This document shows positions 23,364 through 31,636 of a DNA stretch of 51,294 bases, piece after piece (the stretch's first letter is position 1; each line of letters begins with the position of its first letter). Below the pieces are notes generated by a model. It worked only from the letters and a program-made list of their open reading frames with translations, searched no databases and was not told the DNA's origin. The stretch comes from an uncultured Clostridia bacterium. Lineage in GTDB: Bacteria > Bacillota > Clostridia > Oscillospirales > Oscillospiraceae. A program made the translations under genes and the position numbers. The stretch covers positions 1-51,294 of the forward strand of contig CAMVKI010000003.1 of NCBI GenBank assembly GCA_947168005.1. Reading direction: 5' to 3'.

Positions 23364-24806
23364 TCAATTCACCAGATACAGATTCCCGATGGTTTGGGCC
23401 GCGTCATATCTCTCATTGTAGAAATCCTGCTTGCTCAAAGCGCTGTAGTTTCCGTTATAATCCATACCGATAAAATAATGATCCGTTTCCGCCTTGATGT
23501 AGAAGGGCAGAAGGCCGGTGTGGAACTGCCGCAGCTCTCCCGTGGCGGGCTCATACCAGTACCAGGTCCACAGCGCGGATTCGCCGTCTATGGGCTTCCA
23601 GGTATTGAGAAACACCCGCCCGTCCCACTGCTCGATGACGCCGATGCTTCCGTCTACGTTGCCGTCCACTTCCAGCAGCTTCGTCTGCGTGCCGTCTTCG
23701 AGCTCGCAGCGCCAAAGCTGCCCGTCCTTGACGTAACAGACGCTGTGTTGCCGGAGCGCGTTCACGCTGTCCATGTGCAGGGCGTCAGAGCCGCAGAGCG
23801 CGGTCTTCTCGCCGGTTTCCAGGTCCCAAAGCAGCACCTCCCCCGGGGTGCTGGATGAGAAGACTGCTGCGGTGTATTCGAGGTAACGCTCGTCCTTGCC
23901 GGTGCGGTAAGCCTCCAGGGCCGGCTCGTCGCCTATGCTCCTATAGTATTCCTCCGGCGTCATAGGCGGCTCGTTCAGGTTTTCGTGGGCAATGAACAGT
24001 GCGTAGCGGTCAGATGCGTCCACGATATAGTCCGACTGCAATTGGACCGTGCCGTAAATCGGCAGGGCGTTCCGGCAGAGCTCCTCCAGCGTTTGGGTTT
24101 TGATGTCATACCGCAGGATGATTTTCTCCCCCGTGTGATTGGAATCACCGGTTGGAATGAAACTCAGGTCCCCGTTTTCTTCAACAACTTGCGCGTAAGC
24201 CTCCGTATGCTCATCCCGGTGGGTTTCATATTGCAGGATCAGCGCGTTTCCTGTCAGCAGCAGCTCCGCCCGGTCAAAATGGCAGCTCACGCTCAGGACC
24301 GTGCCGTTCTCGTCCTTGTCGTGGACATCCTCGGGCAGGGTGTCGGTGTACAGATCGGTTTTCTCCCCGCTCAGCGGCTTGAGCTGCCGCAGCCGCAGCA
24401 TACGCTCCCCTTCGATGCAGACTGCGTAAACGCTGTCACCGGAGACGACGTAATCTGTATCCGTGTTATTTTGTCCGCCGATATAGGAAGGACAGTTCTC
24501 GTCGTTGTGGACGCAGTTTGGCTGACTGCAGAAGGCAAAATACCGCCCCAATTCTACGTCATAATATTGGGCATATTTGCCCTGCAGGAAGACGATCTCG
24601 TGATCTGCGTGGCCCAGGAGCGGGTCTGCGTCTAACTCCACCGGATAGGTGTTGAATTCCTCCCATTCCTTTGTTTCCACCGGTTGGCTCTCTCCGGATT
24701 CGGCCTGCTCCGTTTGCCTTGACGGCAGTTCATAGTCTGGCAGTTCCCTGGCGCAGCCAACGAAAAGCAGGGAAAGGACGGTCAGCATCCAGATACATTT
24801 TTTCAT
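23364..24806 (-). CDS. Lipoprotein with repeated beta-type segments (DUF5050-like?)
   Basis: ATG 24806 follows CGGAGGAG; the upstream ATG at 24824 is less likely. The 480-residue product has a lipobox (LFVGC, Cys18) and then repeated short motifs such as YYDVELGRYFAFC, VLLWDLETGEKTAL and VCYVKDGQLWRC. These look like blades of a beta-propeller. No enzymatic motif is visible. It lies between the anti-sigma gene and the ABC transporter, so it may sense or bind the transported ligand outside the cell. This is inferred from context. Confidence 0.65.
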   Translation of the reverse strand: MKKCIWMLTVLSLLFVGCARELPDYELPSRQTEQAESGESQPVETKEWEEFNTYPVELDADPLLGHADHEIVFLQGKYAQYYDVELGRYFAFCSQPNCVHNDENCPSYIGGQNNTDTDYVVSGDSVYAVCIEGERMLRLRQLKPLSGEKTDLYTDTLPEDVHDKDENGTVLSVSCHFDRAELLLTGNALILQYETHRDEHTEAYAQVVEENGDLSFIPTGDSNHTGEKIILRYDIKTQTLEELCRNALPIYGTVQLQSDYIVDASDRYALFIAHENLNEPPMTPEEYYRSIGDEPALEAYRTGKDERYLEYTAAVFSSSTPGEVLLWDLETGEKTALCGSDALHMDSVNALRQHSVCYVKDGQLWRCELEDGTQTKLLEVDGNVDGSIGVIEQWDGRVFLNTWKPIDGESALWTWYWYEPATGELRQFHTGLLPFYIKAETDHYFIGMDYNGNYSALSKQDFYNERYDAAQTIGNLYLVN

Positions 24807-24820
24807 GGGTACTCCTCCGT

Positions 24821-25735
24821 TCATGGTAATTGCAATTCACTTAGCAGCGGCATCAGTAAGTCCTCTGCCTTTCTGCCGTTCCATCTTCCACGCAGAACCG
24901 CCAGATACCCGATCCCCTGCTCGCACCAAACCACGACGCAGCTGTTATAGTCCTCGTCCTCTGCTCCGGTCTGCATCAGAATCAGCTCAGGACCGTTTTT
25001 TACCTGAAATCTCTGCTCCTTTGGTTCTCCCTCCTGATGCAGGAATTGTTGCCCGCGCAGTTGAAAGGAAGGGGGCAGCCTGTCCCGCAGAGCGACAAAA
25101 ACAGTTACGCCGCGCTCGCTGCCCTCCAGGGCCAGCGCATCCTCCAGAATCAGTGCGGCGGGGCATATCCTGCCGCTGTCCGCAAATTCCAGGGCAGCCT
25201 CCGCGGGATCGGCAATCAGCAGCCGCACAAAGCATGGCCCGTCGGCTCGATTCAACGCTTCGGACAGGGTCAGCGGTAAGCCAAGATAGTCGCCTGCTTC
25301 CGCAAGCCCATGGAAACGCCGCCTTGCGCCGTTTTCATCCAGAAGCCAGGCTCCTGTGAAAAACTCGTAACCGGAATCCCATGCTTTCCACGCCTCGGTC
25401 AGCGCCTCGGCCAGGTCCTCGCTGTTTTTTGCCTGGACCGGCTCCAGATGATAATCAATTTCCGCAGCGTAGGAGCCCTCCTCCAAGGCAACGCCGTATC
25501 CGGGCTTTTGGATCAGCGTAAAACCGTCCCGTTCGATGGGCTGATCCGTATAGCGTACGGAAATCGTCAGGCCGACGGCGTAGGCCGTAGCAGCCAGCAA
25601 AACCAAAATTGCGGCCACAAACGGCAGCCGGGTGAAGACTCTGGAGATGTGTAAGGGACATCCTTGCTCAGAAGAATACGGCAAAAGATCGTCGTCCAGC
25701 TCGGTCAGTTCTTTGAAAATCTGAAATTCATTCAC
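24821..25735 (-). CDS. Membrane-anchored anti-sigma-like protein
   Basis: GTG 25735 follows AGGAGG and overlaps the sigma gene by eight bases. The 304-residue product has a short cytoplasmic part (1-32), one membrane segment (about 33-55, VFTRLPFVAAILVLLAATAYAV) and a 245-residue extracytoplasmic domain. The position and layout fit a DUF4367/DUF4179-like anti-sigma factor for the adjoining ECF sigma. No zinc anti-sigma motif is seen. Confidence 0.7.
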   Translation of the reverse strand: MNEFQIFKELTELDDDLLPYSSEQGCPLHISRVFTRLPFVAAILVLLAATAYAVGLTISVRYTDQPIERDGFTLIQKPGYGVALEEGSYAAEIDYHLEPVQAKNSEDLAEALTEAWKAWDSGYEFFTGAWLLDENGARRRFHGLAEAGDYLGLPLTLSEALNRADGPCFVRLLIADPAEAALEFADSGRICPAALILEDALALEGSERGVTVFVALRDRLPPSFQLRGQQFLHQEGEPKEQRFQVKNGPELILMQTGAEDEDYNSCVVVWCEQGIGYLAVLRGRWNGRKAEDLLMPLLSELQLP

Positions 25736-26282
25736 ACCAAAGGCCCTCCTTTTCCAAGTGTTTTTTCAGTCGCTTCCGCAATCGGTGAAGCAGACTCGTC
25801 AGCTTGCTCTGGGTCCAACCGGTACGGGCCTGCAACTCAGCAATGCTTTCGCCATACCAATACCGACGGACAAACAGCTCCCGGTCTCTCTGCGGTAAGC
25901 CCCGCACAAAGCTGCTCAGCGCTTCCCGCAGCTCCAGGGACTGCTCCGGCTGATTCCCTCTGTGATCGGGAACACAGTCGGAAAGCTCGCTGAGCAGGAT
26001 CGAAATATGCTTCCTTTTTTGTGCGCCTTCCCGCTCCAGACAGTGGATTGCTGTGTTTCTTGCTGCTTTTGCCAGGTACGCCTTGAGATTCTCCGGCTTT
26101 GCGGGTGGAATACTGTTCCAGACCTGCAGCCACAGATCGTTCATTGCCTCCTGGGTGTCATCCTCGTTTTGCAGCAAGCGGAAGATGATGCTATGGCACC
26201 ATGCCGTATAGCTTTTTTGAAGCTCCATGAGTCCGGCTTCCTTCCGGGAAAACAATAGCTCGATGATTTCCTGATCTGTCAC
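25728..26282 (-). CDS. ECF-family RNA polymerase sigma factor
   Basis: GTG 26282 follows GAGGAGGTG. The 184-residue protein has region 2 (SIIFRLLQNEDDTQEAMNDLWLQVW) and region 4 (LPQRDRELFVRRYWYGESIAELQARTGWTQSKL), typical of ECF sigma factors. It heads an operon with an anti-sigma-like protein, a lipoprotein and an ABC transporter, all in the same direction and overlapping or nearly so. It probably activates its own operon in response to a surface signal. Confidence 0.88.
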   Translation of the reverse strand: MTDQEIIELLFSRKEAGLMELQKSYTAWCHSIIFRLLQNEDDTQEAMNDLWLQVWNSIPPAKPENLKAYLAKAARNTAIHCLEREGAQKRKHISILLSELSDCVPDHRGNQPEQSLELREALSSFVRGLPQRDRELFVRRYWYGESIAELQARTGWTQSKLTSLLHRLRKRLKKHLEKEGLWCE

Positions 26283-26336
26283 AGCATCACCTCCTCGATC
26301 CTTTTCCGTATCTCAAATATTTAGACCGGAAAATAA

Positions 26337-26585
26337 TCACTTGTATTGCGCCTGACGAAAAATATCCCGGTTTTTGATGTTGTTCATGCGAAGGGTCTCG
26401 CCTGCCGGCTCGGTCGGCGCTTCTGCCTGCGGCAGAGGTCTCCACAGGAGACCCGCGCCCCATTCCATTTGATCTTGGGCTTTCAGCGCTTCCGTGACGC
26501 CCTCGGCTTTTGCCATTTGGGTGGTCAGAAGCTCCATCATTTCGTTTGCATCCCGGTCTATCTGCTCCAGGATTGCATAATGATC
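26337..26585 (-). pseudogene. Decayed tnpV with an in-frame palindromic insertion
   Basis: Minus-strand residues EQIDRDANEMMELLTTQMAK through DQMEW match the C-terminal half of the intact TnpV at 19500-19892. The next expected residues RMNNI come after 23 extra codons (26391-26459). The true N-terminal half is missing and the C-terminus ends differently (RDIFRQAQYK), so this is probably a relic. The upstream part of the frame (to 26699) shows no TnpV similarity. Confidence 0.65.
26391..26459. repeat. 69-bp palindromic insertion in the tnpV relic
   Basis: The insertion starts near GGGTCTC (26393-26399) and ends near GAGACCC (26448-26454). It holds two nested hairpins, CTGCC/GGCAG (26423-26427, 26431-26435) and GGTCTCC/GGAGACC (26437-26443, 26447-26453). 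It preserves the reading frame (23 codons). It looks like a small REP/MITE-type palindromic unit. Confidence 0.6.
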
Positions 26586-26728
26586 AAATTGTTGTACCCG
26601 CTGCAAGGCATTGTCGAAATTATTAAACGATAGTTTTCCCTTATTTTTTCCCTTATGCAAATAATACAAGGAATACAATAAGAGCTTTGACTGCGGCATA
26701 CTTTTTCACCGAAAGGGAAAAAAGAACG

Positions 26729-26756
26729 TTGATTATTTGAAAAAGCCCGTTATAAT
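26729..26756 (+). promoter_or_regulatory. Promoter of lrgAB
   Basis: TTGATT (26729-26734), a 16-base spacer and TATAAT (26751-26756) lie about 145 bases ahead of lrgA. The leader 26757-26898 contains no obvious gene. Confidence 0.55.
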
Positions 26757-26898
26757 AAAGACAGAAAAACCGCGTTTTCAATCTTCCGAGGAGGCAATTG
26801 GCTTTCCACCAACGGCCTGCTGAGCAGCGAAAAACAGAATTGTCAAGCAGAAACAAGAACCCAATCGATTCCACATCTGCTTAGGAGGGCAAGCGCTT

Positions 26899-27270
26899 AT
26901 GATGTCTCTGATTTTTCAATTCGGGCGGATTCTCTTCATATGTTTTCTGGCGGAGCTGCTTTCGGCTCTGCTCCCGCTGCCGATCCCTGCCAGCGTCTAT
27001 GGGCTGCTGCTGATGCTTGCGGCTCTGGGGCTGAAGCTCATTAAGCTTGACCAGGTCAAGCAGGCCTCCTCCTTTCTCGTTGGCATCCTGCCGATTCTCT
27101 TCCTGGTGCCCGCCGTGGGAATTATGTCCCTCTGGGCGGAGCTCCGGGCTTTCCTGCTGCCCTGCGTGCTGGCGGCGGTGCCGGTGACGATCCTGGTTAT
27201 GGCGGGCTCCGGCCTGGTGACCCAGTGGGTCCAGAGCCTGCGCAAGAAGGGAGGCAAGGGCCGTGACTGA
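26899..27270 (+). CDS. lrgA: LrgA/CidA holin-like membrane protein
   Basis: The 123-residue protein has four membrane segments and the family's PIPASVYGLLLML motif in the second. LrgA/CidA are holin-like proteins that influence murein hydrolase activity, and newer work links them to metabolite transport. AGGAGG precedes ATG 26899. The stop overlaps lrgB by eight bases, the usual operon arrangement. Confidence 0.9.
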   Translation: MMSLIFQFGRILFICFLAELLSALLPLPIPASVYGLLLMLAALGLKLIKLDQVKQASSFLVGILPILFLVPAVGIMSLWAELRAFLLPCVLAAVPVTILVMAGSGLVTQWVQSLRKKGGKGRD

Positions 27271-27958
27271 GCTTTTGAAGAACAGCGCTGTCTGGGGCAT
27301 CCTGCTGACGGTCATCGGCTACGGCCTCGGGACCCTTATCAACAGGAAGACCAAGCAGGCCTGGTGCAATCCCCTGCTGCTCGGAATCCTCTTTGTGATT
27401 CTGGTCCTCTCCCTGGCGAAGATCCCCTACGAGGACTACAAGGCCAGCGCCGCTCCCTTGCAATACCTCCTGCTCCCCGCCACCGTCTGTCTGGCGGTTC
27501 CGCTGTATGAAAATCTCTCCAAGCTCAAGGGCCGCTTCGCCGCGGTCCTGGCAGGCATTCTCAGCGGCGTTATCATCAGCCTCGGCAGCATCCTTCTGAT
27601 GGGCTGGCTGCTGAAAATGAATCGGGAGCAGGCCGCCACCCTGATCGCAAAATCCGTCACCACCGCCATTGGCATCGACGTGACCCAGACCCTGGGCGGC
27701 ATGGTCCCCCTGGCCAGCGCGGTCATCATCCTCACGGGCATCACAGGCAACCTCTGTGCCGTCTTCGTCTGCAAGCTCTTCCGCATCACAGATCCGGTGG
27801 CCCGAGGCGTGGGCATCGGCACCGCCTCCCACGCCATCGGCACGGCCAAGGCCTTCGAGATCGGCGAGCTGGAGGGCGCCGTCAGCAGCCTCTCCGTGGC
27901 CGTCGCCGGCATCCTGACCGCCATTCTCGCCCCGATTGCCATCAATTTATTCTTTTGA
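27263..27958 (+). CDS. lrgB: LrgB/CidB-family membrane protein
   Basis: The 231-residue protein starts at GTG 27263 and has about six membrane segments. Conserved LrgB motifs include AKSVTTAIGIDV, ITGNLCAVF and GIGTASHAIGTAKA. It works with LrgA; a role in pyruvate uptake or autolysis control is known for relatives. The gene ends at a clear terminator. Confidence 0.92.
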   Translation: MTELLKNSAVWGILLTVIGYGLGTLINRKTKQAWCNPLLLGILFVILVLSLAKIPYEDYKASAAPLQYLLLPATVCLAVPLYENLSKLKGRFAAVLAGILSGVIISLGSILLMGWLLKMNREQAATLIAKSVTTAIGIDVTQTLGGMVPLASAVIILTGITGNLCAVFVCKLFRITDPVARGVGIGTASHAIGTAKAFEIGELEGAVSSLSVAVAGILTAILAPIAINLFF

Positions 27959-27972
27959 CGCATAAACGGCTC

Positions 27973-28002
27973 GGCGATCTTCGGATCGCCGGGTCATTTT
28001 TT
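27973..28002 (+). terminator. Rho-independent terminator after lrgB
   Basis: GGCGATC (27973-27979), a TTCG tetraloop and GATCGCC (27984-27990), then a run of T (27997-28002). Confidence 0.85.
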
Positions 28003-28043
28003 ACTTTAAAAGAACGATGCTTTGCGCAATTTTTCGTATTCCA

Positions 28044-28075
28044 TGCAACCTTTTCGCTGCAAACTGTGATTATAG
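28044..28075 (+). promoter_or_regulatory. Possible ECF-type promoter of the third sigma gene
   Basis: TGCAACC (28044-28050) resembles the -35 element of many self-regulated ECF operons in Clostridia, with a possible -10 near 28066-28072. No good housekeeping promoter is seen in 28003-28129. The assignment is tentative. Confidence 0.3.
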
Positions 28076-28129
28076 GGTGCGGCCGCAAACAACAGTGTTT
28101 CAACAGCATCCCCTGGAGGTGAGGCGATT

Positions 28130-28663
28130 TTGACAGAAGCAACGGCGCTTTTGCGCCTGCAGCAGGGCAAGGAGGACGCCCTTGTCTGGTTTATCAACAA
28201 GTACACAGCCTATGTCTGCACAGTGATCCGGTACATCATCGGGACCTCCATGACGGAGGAGGACGTGGAGGAGACAGCCTCCGACGTGTTCCTGGCTCTC
28301 TGGGAGCAGGCGGACCGAGTAGCGCTGAGCACCGTCCGCCCCTGGCTCGGCGGCGTGGCCCGCAACAAGGCCCGGCAGAAGCTCCGGGAGCGAGGCCTGA
28401 CCCTCTCCCTGGACGAGGACATACTCGTCGTGGATGGCACGGACCTCGAAGAGGACCTGGCACGGGAAGAGCGGGACCGGCTCGTCCGGGCTGCCGTCCT
28501 CGCCATGGAGCCCACAGACCGGGCCATCTTCCTGCGGTATTATTATCACTGCCAGCCCATTGCCCTGATTGCCCGGGAGCTGAAGCTCCCGGTCTCCACG
28601 GTGAAGTCCCGCCTCCGCCGAGGCCGGGAGAAGCTGCGCGCAAAGTTGGAAAACATCGTCTGA
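28130..28663 (+). CDS. ECF-family RNA polymerase sigma factor
   Basis: The start is TTG 28130, with CTGGAGGTGAGG upstream. The 177-residue protein has sigma region 2 (VIRYIIGTSMTEEDVEETASDVFLALW) and region 4 (MEPTDRAIFLRYYYHCQPIALIARELKLPVSTVKSR). A palindrome and then a membrane protein with an anti-sigma layout follow, so it forms a third ECF sigma module in this window. Confidence 0.9.
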   Translation: MTEATALLRLQQGKEDALVWFINKYTAYVCTVIRYIIGTSMTEEDVEETASDVFLALWEQADRVALSTVRPWLGGVARNKARQKLRERGLTLSLDEDILVVDGTDLEEDLAREERDRLVRAAVLAMEPTDRAIFLRYYYHCQPIALIARELKLPVSTVKSRLRRGREKLRAKLENIV

Positions 28664-28668
28664 CGCTC

Positions 28669-28698
28669 GTAGGGGCCGATGTGGGCATCGGCCCCTAC
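28669..28698. repeat. Perfect palindrome between the sigma and anti-sigma genes
   Basis: GTAGGGGCCGATG (28669-28681) and its exact complement (28686-28698) enclose a TGGG loop. Palindromes starting GTAGGGGC are frequent intergenic repeats in Oscillospiraceae genomes, as I recall. It could also act as an attenuating hairpin within the operon. Confidence 0.7.
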
Positions 28699-28737
28699 CG
28701 GAAAATGTTTTGTAACGATCAAGGATTGGAGGACGCT

Positions 28738-30192
28738 ATGAACTATCGAATTACCGATCTGCTGGACGGCCTGGAGGAGGCCGGACAGCCTCTGACGCCC
28801 CGAGGCGGCAATGCCGCCCGGGTAAAGGCAAAAACCCTCGCCCGCATCCGCTCGGCGGAGGCCCCGATTCAACCCGCTCAGCCCGTCCGTCGGCGCTTCC
28901 GGCCTGCCGCGATCCTGGCGGCGGCCCTGGCTGCGGTCCTGCTCCTGAGCGGCACCGTTTTCGCCGCCTGGAAGCTGGGAGCCTTCCGTTTTGCCGATCT
29001 CTTCGGCCCCGAGGGCGAGATTCTGGACAGCCATGCCCAGACTTACGAGCCCGAGGACGGCAGCCAGGCCATCCCCGCCGACTACGGCTACGCCTCCTGG
29101 GTCAAGGCCCAGGCGGGAGACTACAACCTCAAATTGGTCGCCCTCACGGACTACGAGGGCCAGCTCCACGCCACCGTGGACATCTCCCCCCGGAATGAGG
29201 CCACCCCCGCCTACCGGGACAGCGGCCTCACTCTGGCCTTCGCAGACTATGAGACCATCACAGCTCCGCCCCGGCACATGGATGCGTACCAGGACCGGGT
29301 GGAGCTCTACGCTGCCCTGCCTGAACGCCTGGCCGACGACGCGAAGGTGGTCTTCTCTCTCTCGGGTCCCGGAACAGCGACCGCGCTGGCGGCCTTTACC
29401 AAGGACGCCCTGGACAACGCCTGGATGGAGATGGCCGTCTCGGACCGTCAGCACTTTGCCACTGTCGCGGAAACAAAGGACTTCCGCTTCTCCCTGCGCT
29501 CCCTGACCGCCAGCCCCAGCTCGGCCTACGCGGTTATCGACGTAGAGGCCCGGACAGACTGGGGTGCCGCTCACCTGGACAGAGCGCCGGAGTTTTCCGT
29601 CTACAACCGTACCCACCATATCAGCGGCTCCATGCTGGACGCCCGGCTGGTGGACTCCGAGGCGGGCCTTCGCCGGTATCTCATCGGCTATGTGGGGACC
29701 CGGCCCATCAACGAGGCCGGCGACGTCTTTTCCTTTGAGATCTTGGAGCTCTTCGAGGAGGGCGACATGTCCGGGCATCCCTACTACCTCTTCGACGTAA
29801 AGTTAGAGGACCTGATCCCCGGAGCGGTCACGCTGACCGAGCCCCAGGGCGAGCCCATTGACGTTGTCACCTGGCAGAGCCTCAGCGTGGACGCCATGGG
29901 TTTGAACGCGACCGGCTCCATGGACGGGACGGTCGGGGAGCATTGGCGGGAGTTGGCCGAGGCCCAGCATCCCGTGGTGACCCTGGTCTTCCGGGACGGG
30001 ACTAAGGAAACGGTCATGGAAGAAGACTGGCGGGTCAAGGACAGGCCGGAGACGGCCCATGAGGCCATCTGCTCCTATCTGGGCAGCAATTCTGACGGCA
30101 CGGTTTACCAAAGCCTTGTCTTCGCCCAGACCATCGACCCCGACGACCTGGCCGCCGTCGTCGTGGACGGGCAGATCTTCTCCCTGGAATAA
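28738..30192 (+). CDS. Membrane-anchored anti-sigma-like protein (DUF4179-like)
   Basis: ATG 28738 follows GGAGGACGCT; an in-frame start at 28681 lies in the palindrome and is rejected. The 484-residue protein has a cytoplasmic N-terminus (1-55) with a basic stretch, one membrane segment (about 56-80) and a large extracytoplasmic region of about 400 residues that is rich in beta-type segments. This matches DUF4179-type partners of ECF sigma factors in Clostridia. The signal is unknown. Confidence 0.75.
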   Translation: MNYRITDLLDGLEEAGQPLTPRGGNAARVKAKTLARIRSAEAPIQPAQPVRRRFRPAAILAAALAAVLLLSGTVFAAWKLGAFRFADLFGPEGEILDSHAQTYEPEDGSQAIPADYGYASWVKAQAGDYNLKLVALTDYEGQLHATVDISPRNEATPAYRDSGLTLAFADYETITAPPRHMDAYQDRVELYAALPERLADDAKVVFSLSGPGTATALAAFTKDALDNAWMEMAVSDRQHFATVAETKDFRFSLRSLTASPSSAYAVIDVEARTDWGAAHLDRAPEFSVYNRTHHISGSMLDARLVDSEAGLRRYLIGYVGTRPINEAGDVFSFEILELFEEGDMSGHPYYLFDVKLEDLIPGAVTLTEPQGEPIDVVTWQSLSVDAMGLNATGSMDGTVGEHWRELAEAQHPVVTLVFRDGTKETVMEEDWRVKDRPETAHEAICSYLGSNSDGTVYQSLVFAQTIDPDDLAAVVVDGQIFSLE

Positions 30193-30198
30193 ACAAAG

Positions 30199-30237
30199 CC
30201 CTCTGCGGGATGAAAAACCCGCAGAGGGTATTTTTTT
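30199..30237 (+). terminator. Rho-independent terminator after the third sigma module
   Basis: CCCTCTGCGGG (30199-30209) pairs with CCCGCAGAGGG (30218-30228), followed by TATTTTTTT. It lies between converging genes. Confidence 0.9.
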
Positions 30238-30242
30238 GAGGG

Positions 30243-31544
30243 TCAGATCTTGCACTCCGCAGCCCCGAGGGCCTTGCCCTCGTTGTAGTTGCGGGCGTTC
30301 TCCAGGGTGACGGCGGCGATGGCCTGGAGGGCCTCCCGGGTGAAGAAGGCCTGGTGGGAGGTCAGAACCACGTTGGGGAACATCTGGAGCCGGGCGGTCA
30401 CGTCGTTGTCCATATAGTCGTCGGAGTGGTCGGTGTAGACGTTGGCGTCCTCTCCCTCATAGACGTCCAGGGCCACGGCGTGGAACTTGCCCCGCTTCAG
30501 GGCGGCAATCAGGGCCTCGGTGTCCACCAGACCGCCCCGGGCGGTGTTCACCAGCATGACGCTCTCCTTCATCTTCTCGATGGCCGCGGCGTCGATCAGG
30601 TGGTAGGTGCCGCCCTCGCCCATAATCAGAGGCGCGTGGAGGGAGATCAGGTCCGCCCTGCTCAGAAGCTCGTCCTTGGAGACGTAGGTCAGCAGGCCGG
30701 ATTCCTCCAGGGCCTTGTTCGGGAAGGCGTCCCAGCCCAGGACTGTCATTCCGTAGCCCTTGCAGATATTCGCCATGCACTGGCCGATCTTGCCGGTGCC
30801 GATGATGCCGGCGCATTTGTTGTGCAGGTCCACGCCCATGAGGCCGCTGAGGGCGAAGTTGTTCTCCCGGACCTTGTTGTAGGCCTTGTGCAGGCGGCGG
30901 TTGGCGGTCATTAAAATGGACATGGCGTGCTCCGCCACGGCGTAGGGAGAGTAGGCCGGGACCCGGCAGACCGTGATCCCGCATTCCTTTGCGGCTTGAA
31001 GGTCCACGTTGTTAAAGCCCGCGCAGCGCAGGAGAATCAGATGGACGCCGCATTCCCGCAGCTGCTCCACCGCGGCCCTGGGGCATTCGTCGTTGACGAA
31101 GATGCACACCCCGTCGTAGCCCCTGGCGAGGTTGGCGGTCTCCGGCGTCAGCCGGGTTTCAAAAAAGTCGATGTCGCAGTTGTAGGCGCCCTCGCCCTTG
31201 TCCTGGGCCAGCTCGCCGAAGAAGAGCCGGTCATAGTCCTTGGTGCCGAAGAAGGCGATCTTCAGGATGTTCGCCCCCTGATACTGCTTCAGACGGCGGT
31301 GGAAGACCTCGAGGATTCTCGCCAGAGAGGCATCCTCATCTCCCCCGTTGGCGGTAATCTCCAGCACTGAGCCCTGTCTGGCATGGAGCCCTAAGATCTG
31401 GAGGACGTTGTTGCCGTTGGCAGTTTTCTCTCCGCAGCGGATGCTGATTTGAGAGCTGAGCTCCACACAGGCCTGGGCCAGGAAAGCGGCGGGCCGCGCG
31501 TGGATGCCGGTGGGATTGGTTACGGTATAGGTGATAGTTTTCAT
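30243..31544 (-). CDS. ldhA: HPr domain fused to LdhA-type D-lactate dehydrogenase
   Basis: The 433-residue protein has two parts. Residues 1-88 are an HPr-like phosphocarrier domain with GIHARPAA, which places the phosphorylatable His at residue 15 exactly as in HPr. The Ser46 site used by HPr kinase is Asn46 here. Residues 93-433 are a D-2-hydroxyacid dehydrogenase close to E. coli LdhA: RCAGFNNVDL, the NAD motif GIIGTGKIG (Gly249-x-Gly251-xx-Gly254), Arg336 (NTARGG), Glu363 (DVYEGE) and His397 (SHQAF). The enzyme should reduce pyruvate to D-lactate. The fused domain could let the PTS phosphorylation state adjust fermentation, but this is inference. AAAGGAGG and a strong promoter precede it. 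Confidence 0.9.
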   Translation of the reverse strand: MKTITYTVTNPTGIHARPAAFLAQACVELSSQISIRCGEKTANGNNVLQILGLHARQGSVLEITANGGDEDASLARILEVFHRRLKQYQGANILKIAFFGTKDYDRLFFGELAQDKGEGAYNCDIDFFETRLTPETANLARGYDGVCIFVNDECPRAAVEQLRECGVHLILLRCAGFNNVDLQAAKECGITVCRVPAYSPYAVAEHAMSILMTANRRLHKAYNKVRENNFALSGLMGVDLHNKCAGIIGTGKIGQCMANICKGYGMTVLGWDAFPNKALEESGLLTYVSKDELLSRADLISLHAPLIMGEGGTYHLIDAAAIEKMKESVMLVNTARGGLVDTEALIAALKRGKFHAVALDVYEGEDANVYTDHSDDYMDNDVTARLQMFPNVVLTSHQAFFTREALQAIAAVTLENARNYNEGKALGAAECKI

Positions 31545-31580
31545 GGGCAGCCTCCTTTGCGTCTTGTAGCTTGCTGCATC

Positions 31581-31609
31581 ATCATATCATATTCTCGAAG
31601 ATTTTTCAA
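31581..31609 (-). promoter_or_regulatory. Promoter of the HPr-LdhA gene
   Basis: On the minus strand TTGAAA (31609-31604), a 17-base spacer and TATGAT (31586-31581) lie 37 bases upstream of the start. Confidence 0.75.
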
Positions 31610-31636
31610 TCAATATTTGGCTCTTTGTTTTGCTTC

